A stretch of DNA of 64,000 nucleotides from Canna indica. Lineage: Eukaryota; Streptophyta; Magnoliopsida; Zingiberales; Cannaceae. Under the pieces are notes generated by a model. That model worked only from the letters and a program-made list of their open reading frames with translations, was not told where the DNA came from and ran no database searches. Shown in pieces: positions 35,984-47,642 of the stretch. How positions within the stretch are numbered: the first letter of the stretch is position 1; every line of letters starts with the position of its first letter. Both the position numbers and the translations under genes were made by a program. Location of the stretch: the NCBI GenBank assembly GCA_034359265.1, contig CP136890.1:38193001-38257000 (forward strand). The letters are read 5' to 3'.

Positions 35984-35995
35984 GCTCTGATACCA
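35984..35995 (-). other. Primer-binding site of the Tekay-like element
   Basis: The minus strand reads TGGTATCAGAGC, complementary to the 3' end of initiator tRNA-Met, three bases from the 5' LTR. Confidence 0.9.
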
Positions 35996-35998
35996 CAT

Positions 35999-38711
35999 TG
36001 TCATGCTCCAAGTTCAGGGTCACGTGACCGGCCAGCGTATACGTGTCTTTACCCCATAGCCTAACCCATGCACATGCCAACTCATAAAAAATAGCGGAAT
36101 AAACAACTGCTTTTATTAATAAAAAGAACCAAAATATATTTTTATTTCAAAACATCAAAGTTTTTAACAAATAGCTCAAGTGCAGAAATAAATAAATCGA
36201 AGAGCAACAATTCTTTTATAAACAAAAGTCCGAATAAAACATGAATGTCCCCACGGGACTACAACTCCAAATACCAAAACAAAAGTGCATGACAAACTAC
36301 TACAGACTCGACAACGATCCCTATCTAGGACTGCTATGAGATCATGTGGCTCCTCTACCCTCCAGCTGCGCCAAGTGCTCTAGCCCACCTCACCGGTCAG
36401 GCTCTATAAAAGAAAATAATGACAACGGGTGAGTTCAAAAAACTCAGTGAGCGATTCTACCAACCCTCACAAAAACAAACATCATAGATAAGATGTATAA
36501 GATAAAACTCCTGACTCAAGCAGGAAAAGGTCACAAGTGAATGACCTGCTAACAAGCCATCCAGCCACCACCTGCCCGAAGGCAGCCAACACCCAAATGG
36601 CGAAGAACAATAGGCCTAAGCCTACCATGCCCTAAAGCAACAACACATACTAGGATAATCGGGAAGGCCCTCCGAACTTATCCTAGTATAAAGAAACTCG
36701 GGAGCAATAGGGAAGGCCCTCCGAACTTGCTCCACGAGACGCGTAGGGATAATCGGGATTCGCTCATCCAAACATGCCCCTTTAAGATATCACAGGAGTA
36801 ATAGGGTAGACCCTCTAAACTTACTCCTCTATGATATCTCAGAAATAATCAGGTAGGCTCTCCGAACCTATTCCTTAAAAAAACCACCTTTGGGATAATC
36901 GGGTAGGCTCTCCGAACTTATTTCACGAGGCCAAACCAGAACAATCGGGAAAGGCCCTCCAAACTTGTTCCACTGGTTGGAAATTAGCCATCCAACCTCC
37001 CAGGTCTAGCCCGCAATTCGGCTCCTCAACGAGCCTCTCTATCATTCATAAAGATATGACGCACCATGACCTAAGTCAATTCTTTCCTATGGTGTCTTAG
37101 GGGTGTTCCTATGGGAAAGTGTCTCAACACTCAAATACCCGACCCCAATTCCTAGACCCGTAATATCATAAACTCGTGTGATTTTATTTCATGCATAAAC
37201 TTCTCATGTTGGTTCATAATAAATTTTATTGATCCTTTTACCTAATTTTAATTATGCAATTAAAATTTAGTTCATCCCAATTAGGGTTTTGTTTTAGCTT
37301 ACTGTTCTTCCCGAAACTAATGTATCTAATCCAAATCTAGTCTCCAGAGTGTATCCTATATTTTCTAGTTGAAACGATAGGTTACACGACTATGTTCAGC
37401 AAAATCAGCCCTAAAACAAATAATTCAGCATGAAGTTTTCAGCCTAATTGAGTTTCAGCACATTAGAGATGATTTAATCCAAAAATTACATAATTAAATT
37501 TCTTAATTATCAACACAACAGAATTATATCATGGAGACAAAATTCACAAGAATTAAATTATATTTGTTTAGCCAAGATTAAAAAACATCAAGGTAATCTT
37601 TAAACAAGATCCCAACTTCATAATCAAGAACCCATATTAAGCACACCCATGACTTTAAGATCAAAATCATATTTTTATAAACATGATTAAATTCCAAAAG
37701 TCACAGATTTAAATCTAAGGCATGCAACCACAATTTAAGAACTTAATTAGGCAAACAATTCAAGTTTTATACTTCAAGATAAGTAATATCGCCCACTTGG
37801 TCATTTCACCGAACACCTTGACGATACCCTTGATTCTTCCTTGGCCGAGCACCCCTAGGATCATCCTAGGGATCCCGAGCCCCATAGGGGAGGGTTTAGG
37901 GCCTCCTCAAGCATGACACACAAAAATAACAACAAGAATCTTAGAGATCATCGAAAACAAATCAAGAACATCAAGCCTCCAACGACTTCAAGAAATTCAA
38001 AGAAATTCTGAAAGAATGTGGGTAAAACCACTCACATGATAAGGAAGAAGAAATCCCGGACAATGGCCATCGAATCCGGCTTTAAAGTTGGCGGCTCGAC
38101 TCAGGAAGGGGAAGAGAGGGAGCGGCGGCTCACCTGAAGCCGCCGGCTTGAGGAGAGAGAAAGAGGAAGAGAGGGGGGGCTGGCGGTTTCAAGTCGGCTT
38201 CTCTTGGCTCGGCTCCAAAGGAAAGGAAGAGGGAAGGAGAGGGAAAGAGGCTTAGGCGGCTCCAAGGGGAGAGAGGAGAGGGGTTGGTTGGCGGCTGGCG
38301 GCTTGCTCTTCTTCTCAAAAGCTTGTGTGGCTCCAAATAAGGAGCCACATGCCAAGGGAAGGGGGGTTTTATATCCCTTCCTCAATCTTAACCATTCTAA
38401 ACCTTTTGTCCAACCCGCATTCACCTCAAGCCGAATCTGAACCCGCTACTTAAATTAACTTAATTAATTCTACTCCCCAGATAACCATCCAATGCACGCA
38501 CACCCACATGCGACGTAATAAAATAATACAACATAAAAATTAAATAAATTTAACTACTCAAGCAAAATTTCATATTCATAATCCTACTTACTCGAGTTTG
38601 CAAGCTTGCACCGAACCATGAGTCGACTCGGCTCGACCTCGATCTAGTCCGCTAGGCTGATAAATACCAACATAAAAGAAAATAATATAATTAAATATTT
38701 AAAATATTACA
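35999..38711 (-). repeat. 5' LTR of the Tekay-like element
   Basis: It runs from TGTCATGCTCC to ATATTACA (plus strand), next to the primer site. The spaced aggccctcc array is at 36650-36970. The last third holds G+C-rich gag-like purine runs (about 38100-38280) read as non-coding LTR. Confidence 0.9.
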
Positions 38712-38716
38712 AAAAC

Positions 38717-38999
38717 GTGTCTCATTATTACGAGATTGAGCAATTGACATAAATAATCCCCACTAATAATTCACATCAATCATCACTTTCATTAATTTCA
38801 TTGTACGAACGTTGCGAAGTTGACGCAGCTACTGAAATATAATCTTCTTTGAATTCATTATTACAAATTAGGTAATTCTAAATTATTTTTTTTACAAAGG
38901 CAAAAAAATTAGAAGTAAAGATTAACTATCCATTGAAAACAGCTTTAAAAAAACCAGAAGGCCATTCGTTTCCCTCCCCCTCCCCCTCCCCCCTCTTCA
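38717..38999. other. Non-coding spacer
   Basis: A+T-rich DNA with a ccctccccctcccccct tract near 38975. No gene or element end was recognised. Confidence 0.5.
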
Positions 39000-39357
39000 A
39001 ACTAATTGAGTCTTTCTTCAGTTGTAAATACCACGAGCCAATCAGCAATCATATTTCCTTGTCTTCCAATAAATCAAAACTTAATATTGATGAACTCATC
39101 TGAAATTATCAAAATATCACTTATTAAACTACTAAAAGATCAATAAGGTTCCATTATTTTATTACCATATTCGATAATAATATTCCTATACCCAACAAAC
39201 TTAGCATATTTAATTGCACGCAAAGCAGCAATAGTTTCCACGAATAATATTGAGTTGAAATTACAATAAACACCACTAGCATATAAAAGCTTACCATTGT
39301 TATTTCTACGTACAAATGCATAGACAATAAAATTAAATTCAGGTTCCAACGATCCAT
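39000..39357 (-). pseudogene. RNase H-like domain fragment (RVT_3 type)
   Basis: The minus strand encodes FVRRNNNGKLLYASGVYCNF, SILFVETIAALRAIKYAK and GYRNIIIEYGNK (39349-39140). A stop follows, then further along the strand RQGNMIADWL (about 39055). This is the pattern of the plant RNase H domain found at the end of L1-type LINE polyproteins and in free RNase H-like genes: a Glu in a helix with A-L-x-x-A, then Asp in NxxADWLA. The first catalytic Asp segment is missing and the frame is broken. It could come from a LINE or from a host RNase H-like gene. Confidence 0.6.
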
Positions 39358-40860
39358 ACTAATTTTTAGTTAATTAGGAGAAGGACAAAACAAGATATGA
39401 CTAGGATTAAGGTAATATTAGTTTAAAAATAGTCATATTCCAGCCAACCAAATTTACAAGGTATTTAAATAGAGAGCTCTCCGGATATTGTTAATCCTTT
39501 TCAAAAATAAATCACCATAGCAAACTATCTAAAATCCAATTATTTCAAACCAAACGAAACCCTCAAATGATTAATAATTAACATCTCAATAATTTACGCT
39601 ACCTCACACTCTAAAAATAAATGAATAAAAGTTTCAAGGCAGCTGTCACATAGGAATCAAACATAGGAGAAAATTTTAAAGTTTTTTTATTAAAAACATC
39701 GGGTCTTATATTACGTCGTTATGAAAAAAAAGTAAATAATGCATATAAAAGATTAGCGATGAGATACAAACCTAAGATATATAAGCAAAAAATTAAAATA
39801 ATTAACTTCTAAACTATAGATACTAGGGGCCGGTGAGCGGGTCCAAATACTTTGTATTTTTCATGATACTCAGATCCTACTCTATATTGGACCGATTCCA
39901 TAGTTTTAGAATCGAACACTACCCTATTGGAAACTAGAATCGGCCCTTATCCGGAATCATAGGTTTTGGTTCCGATTCGATGAACAAGTTTTAGAACTTG
40001 TTCCATAACATGTTCCGGAACTTGTTCCAGAACATGTTCCAGTACAAATTTCGGGTGCTGATTCTGGTTCCAATTTCGAGTGCCTGATGTCTTGGATTCG
40101 GAATCGGAATCGGAATCAATTTTAATTGGTTCCTTAATTTTTATCCCGAACTCTACACGAATTCAATTCAGGTCTACCCGGAACGAACCTATCCAATCAG
40201 ATAGCTTAGTTCCAATCGATTTCAGGTCTACATGGTACTTAACACTCCTAATAAATACATTAGTAAAAAAAAATTAAACTTGATAATATCCATTCAACTT
40301 TATCATATATTTTTTTATAAAAAAAATTATCAAATTATTTTTAATATTTAATATTTTAAAAAAAATTCATAAGGACAAAGTGTACAACTAATTACCAATT
40401 AAACATTTTAAATTTCTGTACCAATTAAACATTTTAAATTATTTTTAATATTTAACATTTAAAAAAAAATTCATAAGGACAAAGTGAGTACACCCGTGAT
40501 TGCAGCGTTCTACCAACATTTTAAATTTCTGTACCCTCTTCGTTGAAAAAGGGTACAACTAATTACCAATTAAACATTGTTAGGCTTTACTAAAATTACA
40601 TTCTACGTACAAATTACATTCTAAAATTACATTCTATAAGAAGCAGCTTGTTGGGCGTTAATACGGGGGATAAAATGAATATGAACATCTGAGATGTGCT
40701 ATAATTACAGGAACGAAATACGGATCAATAAAATATTCACCTTCTCATTTTGGTAGGTTAATAATTGCTATAAGATAAAGATCCCATTTAATTATTCACT
40801 ACCGACAAATATACGAATATATATATATAATATTGGACACGTTGCATAAAATCTTTGCAT
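39358..40860. other. A+T-rich intergenic DNA with short repeats
   Basis: No gene is seen. Between about 39985 and 40045 the palindromes gaacttgttcc and gaacatgttcc alternate. Near 40340-40500 a segment with aaaaaattcataaggacaaagtg is repeated once, along with acattttaaatttctgtacc. Near 40090 there is a ggaatc triplication. Confidence 0.5.
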
Positions 40861-41643
40861 TAATTATTGTCAAATCTCGTTGGACTTCTTGATTAACTGA
40901 AATGGACAATTAGGGTCCATATATTTGGTTTGTAAACAAATGGAGGATTGGACCCGGAGGCAAAAATACGCCATTGCCCTCGAAAAAAACAAGGGGAGGG
41001 GTTCTTTCGCGTGATGCATTTTTTCGTGTGTTCGTCCCCAGAAAAAACCCTTCTTCGTTCGCGTCACCTCGCTGTTTGTCTCCATTGCCATCCAGGAGAG
41101 GAGAAAGCCGGAGAGAAACTCGCTGTCCAGAGCGAGATCGACGTCCATTAGAGGAACTTGCTATCCAGAGAGAGATCGCCGTCCAGGAGAGGAACTTGCC
41201 CTATCTCTCTCTCTAGTTCAGGGGTTTCTTTCCTTCTTTGTAGACGAAAATCGGAGAGCAAAGTTGACAACTTTCAGGGAGGAAAAGAACTAGGACACTC
41301 AGTTGATCTCTGAATCAGGGACTGGTTGCAGAGTTTCCTTCTTACATGCGGTGGAAGAGAGGGAGGCGGAGGCGGACAAAGGAAATGGGGATCTTCTTCA
41401 GGAACTGACATAAAATCTGATATTTCAGGAACAGACATGAATATGTTCATCTGCTAGTAACATCATTTTTCAGGAACTGACATAAATTTTGATATTTCAG
41501 TATCATTATTGATGGGTGTGATCCTGTGGAAAGAAATGAAAATAAACAAATTGACATTTTATGGTGTTAAGTTATGTTCGCGTTGTAAGGTAACATGTTT
41601 TCTCTTTGTTTCATTCTCTGATATTATGGTTATTGAGGAATGA
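40861..41643 (+). other. Possible host-gene leader fragment
   Basis: G+C-richer DNA with plant 5'-UTR character: ctctctctct near 41207, and repeats of gagagatcg(a/c)cgtcca. Short frames here show no domain. A copia element is inserted at 41644. Together with an exon-like piece near 43986 it may be the remains of one transcribed gene; this is a weak inference. Confidence 0.25.
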
Positions 41644-43603
41644 TGAATTGAATAATGTTGATGAAAGGAATTGATTCATTGATGAGAATACAGTAGTGTA
41701 TTTATAAGGAAACAGAGAAGATAGAGAATCAAAGCGTATCAGCTATCATGGAAATAGAAATGGTGGAGCTGCAAGGTATGTGATGACATGGCCATGAAGC
41801 TCTGATGTGACTACGCTAGTGGCTCTGTGCTGTTATTACTAATATCCCCCCCCCTCAAGATGGGCCGTCCAACGACGCCTATCTTGATCTGATGGTCAAG
41901 AAACAAAGTGGAGGAGATAGCTTTAGTTAGAGAGTCGGCAAGCTGCATTAAGGCAGGAATATGTTGAACATTGATGCTGCCTTTTTCAGCTAATTCCTGA
42001 ACAAAATGGAAATCTATTTCGATGTGCTTCATGCGACTGTGATTCATTGGATGTTTGGTGAGAAGAGTGGCACCCATATTGTCACAATATAAAGTCGATG
42101 TGGAGAGATGACATCAGTTTAGTTCTTTCAAAAGACTTGTGATCCAAACAACTTCGGCAGCGGTGTTGGCCAAAGACTTGTATTCAGCTTCAGTCGAAGA
42201 ACGTGCAATCGTTCTTTGCTTCTTGGAACACCAATTGATCGGAGCATCGCCTAAGAAGATTATGTAAGTACCTGTGGATCGTCGATCGTCTATATCCCCA
42301 ACCCAGTCGGAATCAGAGTAGGCATTGATATTAAGAGGTTGCGATGTGTTTAGGAGAATTCCTAAATGAGCCATGCCTTTCAAATATCATAATAGCCTCT
42401 TGCAGCATTGCCAGTGAAAGATGGAGGGGTGATGCATATATTGTGACAGTTTGTTCACTGTCAAAGCAATGTCAGGTCTCGTAAATGATAGATATTGAAG
42501 GGCGCCGATGACTTGCTTGTTTATTTTGGAATCAGTTAAGCTTGAACCATCATTTAAATAGCTTTGTTAATGTCGAGATCGAGATCGGAGTACGTCTTCA
42601 CTGGATTTGCATCTTGCATGTTGAACCGATGAAGAAGATCGAAGATGTACTTTGGTTGGGACAACATTAAACCTTTGTCGGTTTTGAGCACCTCAATTCC
42701 CAAGAAATAATGAAGAGGTTGTAGATCTTTGAGAGAAAACCGTGAGGCCAACAATGAGTTAATCTCAAAAACTCTTTTTGTTGATGAACCTGTAAGAATA
42801 ATATCATCAACGTATGATAAGAGTAATGTTATGCAATGTTTTTCCTGAAGTATAAGAAGAGAAGTGGTCAGATTTGGACTTGTGGAAGCCAATGGAAATC
42901 AAATAATTCCTCAGTTCATTGTACCAGGCCTGTGGTGCTTTAGCCTTATTGAGCTTGCAAACATAACTGGGATGTGTGGAATAAATAAAACCCCGAGGTT
43001 GTTCCATAAAAATATTTTCATATAGCCTACCTTGGAGAAAGACATTGTTTACGTCCAAGTTGAAAAGAATTCCAATTCAATTTTGAAGCCATTGTGAGAA
43101 TGTCTCTTATCGTAGCTTGTTTGACAACGGGGCTGAATGTGCTTGTTAAATCAATGCCCTGTCTCTCTTGAAACCCTTTCGCAACTAAACATCCTTTGTA
43201 TCTATCAACCGAGCCATCCGAGTTGTGTTTTATTCAGAAAACCCAACAACAACCGATGATATTTCCATCCTCAGGTGCAGGTTGATCAGGATCACCAGTA
43301 GCCATGAGTAGAAGAAGAATAAGAAGAAAGGAGGAAGAAGAACTCAGAAGCCTTTTCGTAAGAAATATGGCTCTCAAATGAGGAACAAAATAATGTTGAT
43401 GAAAGGAATTGATACATTGATGAGAATACAGTAGTGCATTTATAAGGAAACAGAGAAGATGGAGAATCAAAATAATAACAGACATATCAAGGCGTATCAG
43501 CTATCGTGGAAATAGAAAGGGTGGAGCTGCAAGCTGTGTGATGACGTGGCCATAGGAAGCTCTAATGTGACTACGCAAATGGCTCTGTGCTGTTACTACT
43601 AGT
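41644..43603 (-). mobile_element. Ty1/copia element with large internal deletion
   Basis: LTR-like ends lie at 41644-41843 and 43379-43603; both start TGA and share aataatgttgatgaaagg and gtggctctgtgctgtta. AATGA (41639-41643) and AATGG (43604-43608) are a 5-bp duplication with one mismatch. A C-run on the plus strand at 41846-41855 is the polypurine tract on the element strand. The right LTR has a 26-bp extra segment near 43470. Between the LTRs lie only a short gag-like start and the reverse transcriptase/RNase H part. Confidence 0.85.
41870..43304 (-). pseudogene. Copia RT/RNase H joined to a short gag-like start
   Basis: From 43304 the frame starts MATGDPDQPAPEDG, a start like that of copia gags, and runs directly into GCCWVF, the first motif of copia reverse transcriptase. 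So most of gag, protease and integrase are gone. Further on are DVNNVFLQGRLYENIFMEQP (about 43058), the catalytic YVDDIILTGSS (about 42800), YFLGIEVLK (about 42700), the RNase H segment with DSDWVGDIDDRRSTGTY (about 42320) and STEAEYKSLANTAAEVVW, and the C-terminal MKHIEIDFHFVQEL (about 42030) to about 41870. Several frameshifts and stops separate the parts. Confidence 0.85.
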
Positions 43604-43608
43604 AATGG

Positions 43609-44973
43609 TCAGATGTTATTAGTATCTATTTTTGGATTTTAATTATGGTTGTGCAGAAAGGTTGTTTCATATATCCTGAAGCTTTCAGTTCATGGATAGA
43701 ACTTTGAAGCATAAATGACAAAAGTCAACTATGTACATAATAGTTGACATACCCATTATAGAGCTGATTTTTTCAACATAAACTATGCTTTTGGTCTACC
43801 CTGACCTCTCCATTAAACCAATTGTGTAATGTCAGTTCCACATTTCTTTTATACCATAGAACCTTGCCTTTAATATAAAAAATTTGAGTTGTTTGGGAAC
43901 TCAGCATTCAGTAAGGGGAGAGGAAAGGAACATTACATCAGCAAATCTCTAAATTAGTTATGAATTACCTTGTCATTTTCTTCAGGTACCAACTACTAAT
44001 CAAGAGAATGGTACTGCTGGGACTCTGGGAGTGAGCCAACTGAAACTCTAATGAATTTTCGGTCAGACAAAGCCATGAGTTTAAATAAAAAACGACGGAA
44101 ACTTCATTAGCGTTTCTTTTGTGTTTTGTTTACTATATTCAAGTACCTATTCTCTTCATAACCAAATTCAAAAGCATAACTACTAACATCACATTTGGAT
44201 GACAAATTTTACATGAGAAAAATGCTTATTCATTTTTACAGACATATTTGTAGCTCAAGTTACATCTGAAAGTAGTTGAATAAGCTTTGAATATTGCAGG
44301 TATTTTTTGGACAGAATTTGGTCTGCAAAGAATCACTCTCACGGTCTCACCACATGGCAGAGGGAAAGTTGTTGCTGTTGCGAACCTGTTTATGTTCTTC
44401 ATGGTTCTCATCTTCTGCTGATGCTCCAATCTGATGAATTTGGTTTACAACTCTGTAATAATGCATGCATGTGAGATACAATTTCTTGCATAGTTATTTC
44501 CATTTGCTTGCTATGTCTTCAGAAATTTGATACTATGTAATAAAACTTTTTAATGTATTGAGAAATATATATATAATTTAATTTAGGCATTAAAAATATA
44601 AAAGAGTATTTTTGTCATTTTGATTGGTATTATAGCGAAACAAATGCAGCACATAACTAAATATCGTGTCCAGTTCTTGGCGATACAAATATGCTATAAG
44701 GTGTTGTCCTAGGACACCCGGTGTCCCTTGTCCCTGTCTCTATCCTATACTAGGCATTTTGCGAACCAAACGGCCTGTAATGTACTCCGAATTGAACTCG
44801 TAAATAGTAGCATTATTCAATGGAAAGTCAATATGGGCAATGAGGAAATGAACATGAATAATGAGTGAGTAAATATGAGAGTGGATGAACATGAATACTG
44901 AATCCATTATGTTCACTCGCTCCATAAAGAATTTTGTCATATAAGTCTTGTCTCACTTTATACCTACCTACAA
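43609..44973. other. Non-coding; exon-like pieces of an unknown gene
   Basis: No sure gene. At 43986 a strong acceptor (tttcttcag) opens a 22-codon plus-strand frame that starts VPTTNQENGTAGTLGVSQLK and ends at a stop near 44050. It looks like a final exon but belongs to no family I recognise. Another acceptor-like tattgcag lies at 44292-44299. Confidence 0.25.
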
Positions 44974-45309
44974 AAATAAGTGAGCTTATTGGAGACCAAG
45001 TTCAATGCAAACAACGCTCCTAGGTTCCATTGAAAAGAATTGTTGAGCAGGTTATTTCGAGATATTTTCTTATTTATAAAATTACACCAGGTCTCGTTGA
45101 TTCAATTTTGTCCAACTACAAATAGTTCAATTAAATTTTTAAATAAGTGAGCTTATTGGAGACCAAGTTCAATGCAAACAACGCTCCTAGGTTCCATTGA
45201 AAAGAATTGTTGAGCAGGTTATTTCGAGATATTTTCTTATTAATAAAATTACACCAGGGCTAGTTGATTCAATTTTGTCCAACTACAAATAGTTCAATTA
45301 AATTTTTTG
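44974..45309. repeat. Tandem duplication, 168-bp unit
   Basis: Two nearly identical copies stand head to tail, 44974-45141 and 45142-45309. Each starts aaataagtgagcttattgg and ends caattaaattttt. Only a few bases differ, so the duplication is fairly recent. It is non-coding. Confidence 0.9.
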
Positions 45310-45717
45310 TAGTTAGCAAACTTTTTTTATATAACAAAGATAGTATATACTGGGGTTTGAACCCCAGACCTCTAAGGACTTCTTTGAACAAGGTGCAGCA
45401 TGGTTTAGTAATGTATGGTATGGTATGATATATATTATATGATATGGTACTGTAATTATTCTTATCTTTTTTGGAAAAATGGTATGGTATGGTACGATTA
45501 AATGGTAGTAGCTCGAATGAGAACGGAGTCTTGGCTAAGCCGATCAAGAACAATAAGTAAAAATTTAATCTAATATGAGTAAATAAAGGATATAAAATGA
45601 ATTATAAATTTTGATTGAGGGTATTTTAAAAATAAAATTTTATTAAACCATGAGAAATCACCAAATTCATGATTTAAAAATTTGGCCAAAATCCATAATT
45701 TTCAAACCATGAGATTA
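45310..45717. other. Non-coding spacer with TATGG-type repeats
   Basis: Short runs of atggtatggtatgg occur near 45415 and 45480, and a ggggtttgaacccc palindrome near 45352. No gene is seen. Confidence 0.5.
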
Positions 45718-45919
45718 TGGATGTTCCAAGGAAGAGATGTATTATTCATAGTAGACATGAGATTTATGTTATATGATGGTATGCAAAGGGACATAGTACA
45801 CAAGGGTCGAATGAGGATAGAAACTGTAGACGTAAACCGCAACCATGCAGCCGTGCATGCATACACGAACATACGCAATTGAAGACAGAATGCTAAGGAA
45901 CGAGTAACGTGTATCCTCA
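45718..45919 (-). repeat. 3' LTR of the copia element
   Basis: On the plus strand it runs from TGGATGTTCCAAGG to GTGTATCCTCA, close to the copy at 57100-57300. The other copy has a small internal duplication of gtagacgtaaa. Confidence 0.88.
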
Positions 45920-45949
45920 AGATAGGTGGGAGGTTCACCGATACCTATC

Positions 45950-47338
45950 TTGTGTCGATGAGCAAGAAAGGACTTTGACGGAGTTGCCTTGGTCAGAGAA
46001 TCTACGAGTTGCGAATCAGAGGAAATATGTTTGATGACTATTGCACCATCACGCGCCTGTTCCCGAACGAAATGATAGTCGATAAACAGATGTTTGATTC
46101 GACTGTGAAAGCCAGGATTGTTTGATAGATATGTTGCGCCCATGTTGTCGCAGTGAAGAATAGGAGTCTCGGGAGGTTGGAAACGTATCTCTATGAGAAG
46201 ATTTTGAACCCAAAGTACCTCAGCAGCGGCATTGGCGAGGGCGCGGTATTCTGCTTCAGTGGAAGACCGAGCAATCGTGCGTTGTTTTTTTTATGACCAG
46301 CTGATCGAAGTTGGTCCGAGGAATGTGATGTATGCACTGGTCGAACACCTATCATCAATATTGTTGTCCCAGTCAGAGTCTGAGAAGCATTGTAGAGAAA
46401 GTGGTAGTTTGGCTGTTATGCGAAGACCAAGGTATTGAGTTGCTTTTAAATATCTGAGCAGCCTTTTGCGAGCTTGCCAGTGGCAAGCCGTGGGCCGATG
46501 CATGAATTGAGAAAGCTTGTTCACTGCGAAGCATATGTCGGGCCTGGTGAAGCTGAGATATTGGAGAGCCCCAATGGCACTGCGGTATTGTACAGAGTCT
46601 GTTGCGGGAGTGCCATCATCAAGGTGTAGATTTGTTTTGGAAGCCAACGGGGTTTTGACTCCTTTAGCATCAGCCATCTGGAATCGCTGCAACATATCAG
46701 TGATGTATTTGTGTTGTAATAGTAGAAGTCCAGTAGGAGTTTTGTGAACTTCAATCCCCAAAAAGTATGTCAGCGGCTGCATGTCTTTAAGGGAAAATTT
46801 CTTTGAGAGAGTAGCATATATTTCTTTGGATTTTTGACTCGGAAGTTCCTGTTAAGAGGATGTCATCAACATATAACAGTAAGAAGACCTTGAGTTTACT
46901 AGTTTGTAGCATGAAAAGGGAGCTATCGGACTTGGATTCAGTGAAGCCAATGGAGCAGATGAAGCGTTTGAACTCAATGAACCAAGCTCGGGGAGCCTGT
47001 TTCAAACCGTAGATTGTTTTTTGTAGTTTGCACACATGAGAAGGAAATTCCTTACTGATAAAGCCTGGAGGTTGTCGCATAAAGATGTCATCTTCGAGTT
47101 GCCCATGTAAGAAAGCGTTGTTGACATCGAGTTGATGAAGAGACCAGTTATGGGAGATGGCAATTGTGAGGAGCAACCGAATGGTGGTTGGTTTAACAAT
47201 AGGGCTGAATGTTGAGTTGAAATCTATACTCGGACGCTGATGGAATCCTTTGGCAACAAGTCGGCCTTTGTATCTGTTGAGGCTTCCATATGCAATTTTT
47301 TATTTTATTTTGAATACCCACTTACAGCCAATCACGTT
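45950..47338 (-). pseudogene. Copia RT/RNase H, downstream part
   Basis: This continues the polymerase from the CACTA insertion point. RT motifs are [20 protein letters not shown] (about 47140), [11 protein letters not shown] and the catalytic [11 protein letters not shown] (about 46870). A frameshift near 46800 precedes YFLGIEVHKTPTGLLL, YRSAIGALQYLSFTRPDI (about 46580) and the RNase H segment SDSDWDNNIDDRCSTSAY (about 46350). The polyprotein end has SRIKHLFIDYHFVREQ (about 46090) and VDSLTKATPSKSF. A stop near 47300 and the frameshift make it inactive apart from the insertion. Confidence 0.88.
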
Positions 47339-47359
47339 CACTACTAGAAACTTGGTCTT

Positions 47360-47642
47360 CAGCAACGGCTATCAGCAACGGCCGCTCAAGCCGTTGCTAT
47401 TTGCAACAGCATTCTTACGGCCGCTCGAGCCGTTGCAGATATGTTGTATCTGCAATGGCTTTCTAACGGACATGCGAGCCGTTGCTGATGATGTTAATTA
47501 TCAGCAACGGCTTTCTAACGGACAAGTGAGCCGTTGCAGATGATAACTTATTAGCAACGGCTTGCTAACGGACAAGTGAGCCGTTGCTGATGATAAATTA
47601 TCAGCAACGACTTTCAAACGGGCGAGTGAGCCGTTGCTGATA
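47360..47642. repeat. Left subterminal palindromic repeats of CACTA
   Basis: About five units of roughly 68 bp each pair cagcaacggct with agccgttgctg round a short loop (aacggacaagtg in several). Such arrays are the binding sites of the second CACTA protein in En/Spm; that role here is by analogy. Confidence 0.9.

Larger units (their letters stand above)
25433..38711 (-). mobile_element. Complete Tekay/Del-like Ty3/gypsy element
   Basis: LTRs of 2.65 and 2.71 kb bound gag, protease, reverse transcriptase, RNase H and integrase, in gypsy order on the minus strand. The exact 5-bp duplication AAAAC flanks it (25428-25432 and 38712-38716). The primer site and polypurine tract are in place. The integrase gene is split by a solo copia-type LTR (29050-32065), and several stops occur in gag and pol, so it is not autonomous now. 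The long LTRs and the EATWEVEQDMRERY tail after the integrase point to the Tekay/Del chromovirus group; this clade call is by motif, not by tree. Confidence 0.92.

Noticed and set aside
40948..41216. Overlapping plus frames of 67-80 codons
   Set aside because: No domain; composition fits an untranslated leader, and the two frames contradict each other.
45345..45370. ggggtttgaacccc like a tRNA T-arm or SINE B box
   Set aside because: No A box at the right distance, no cloverleaf and no 3' tail were found.
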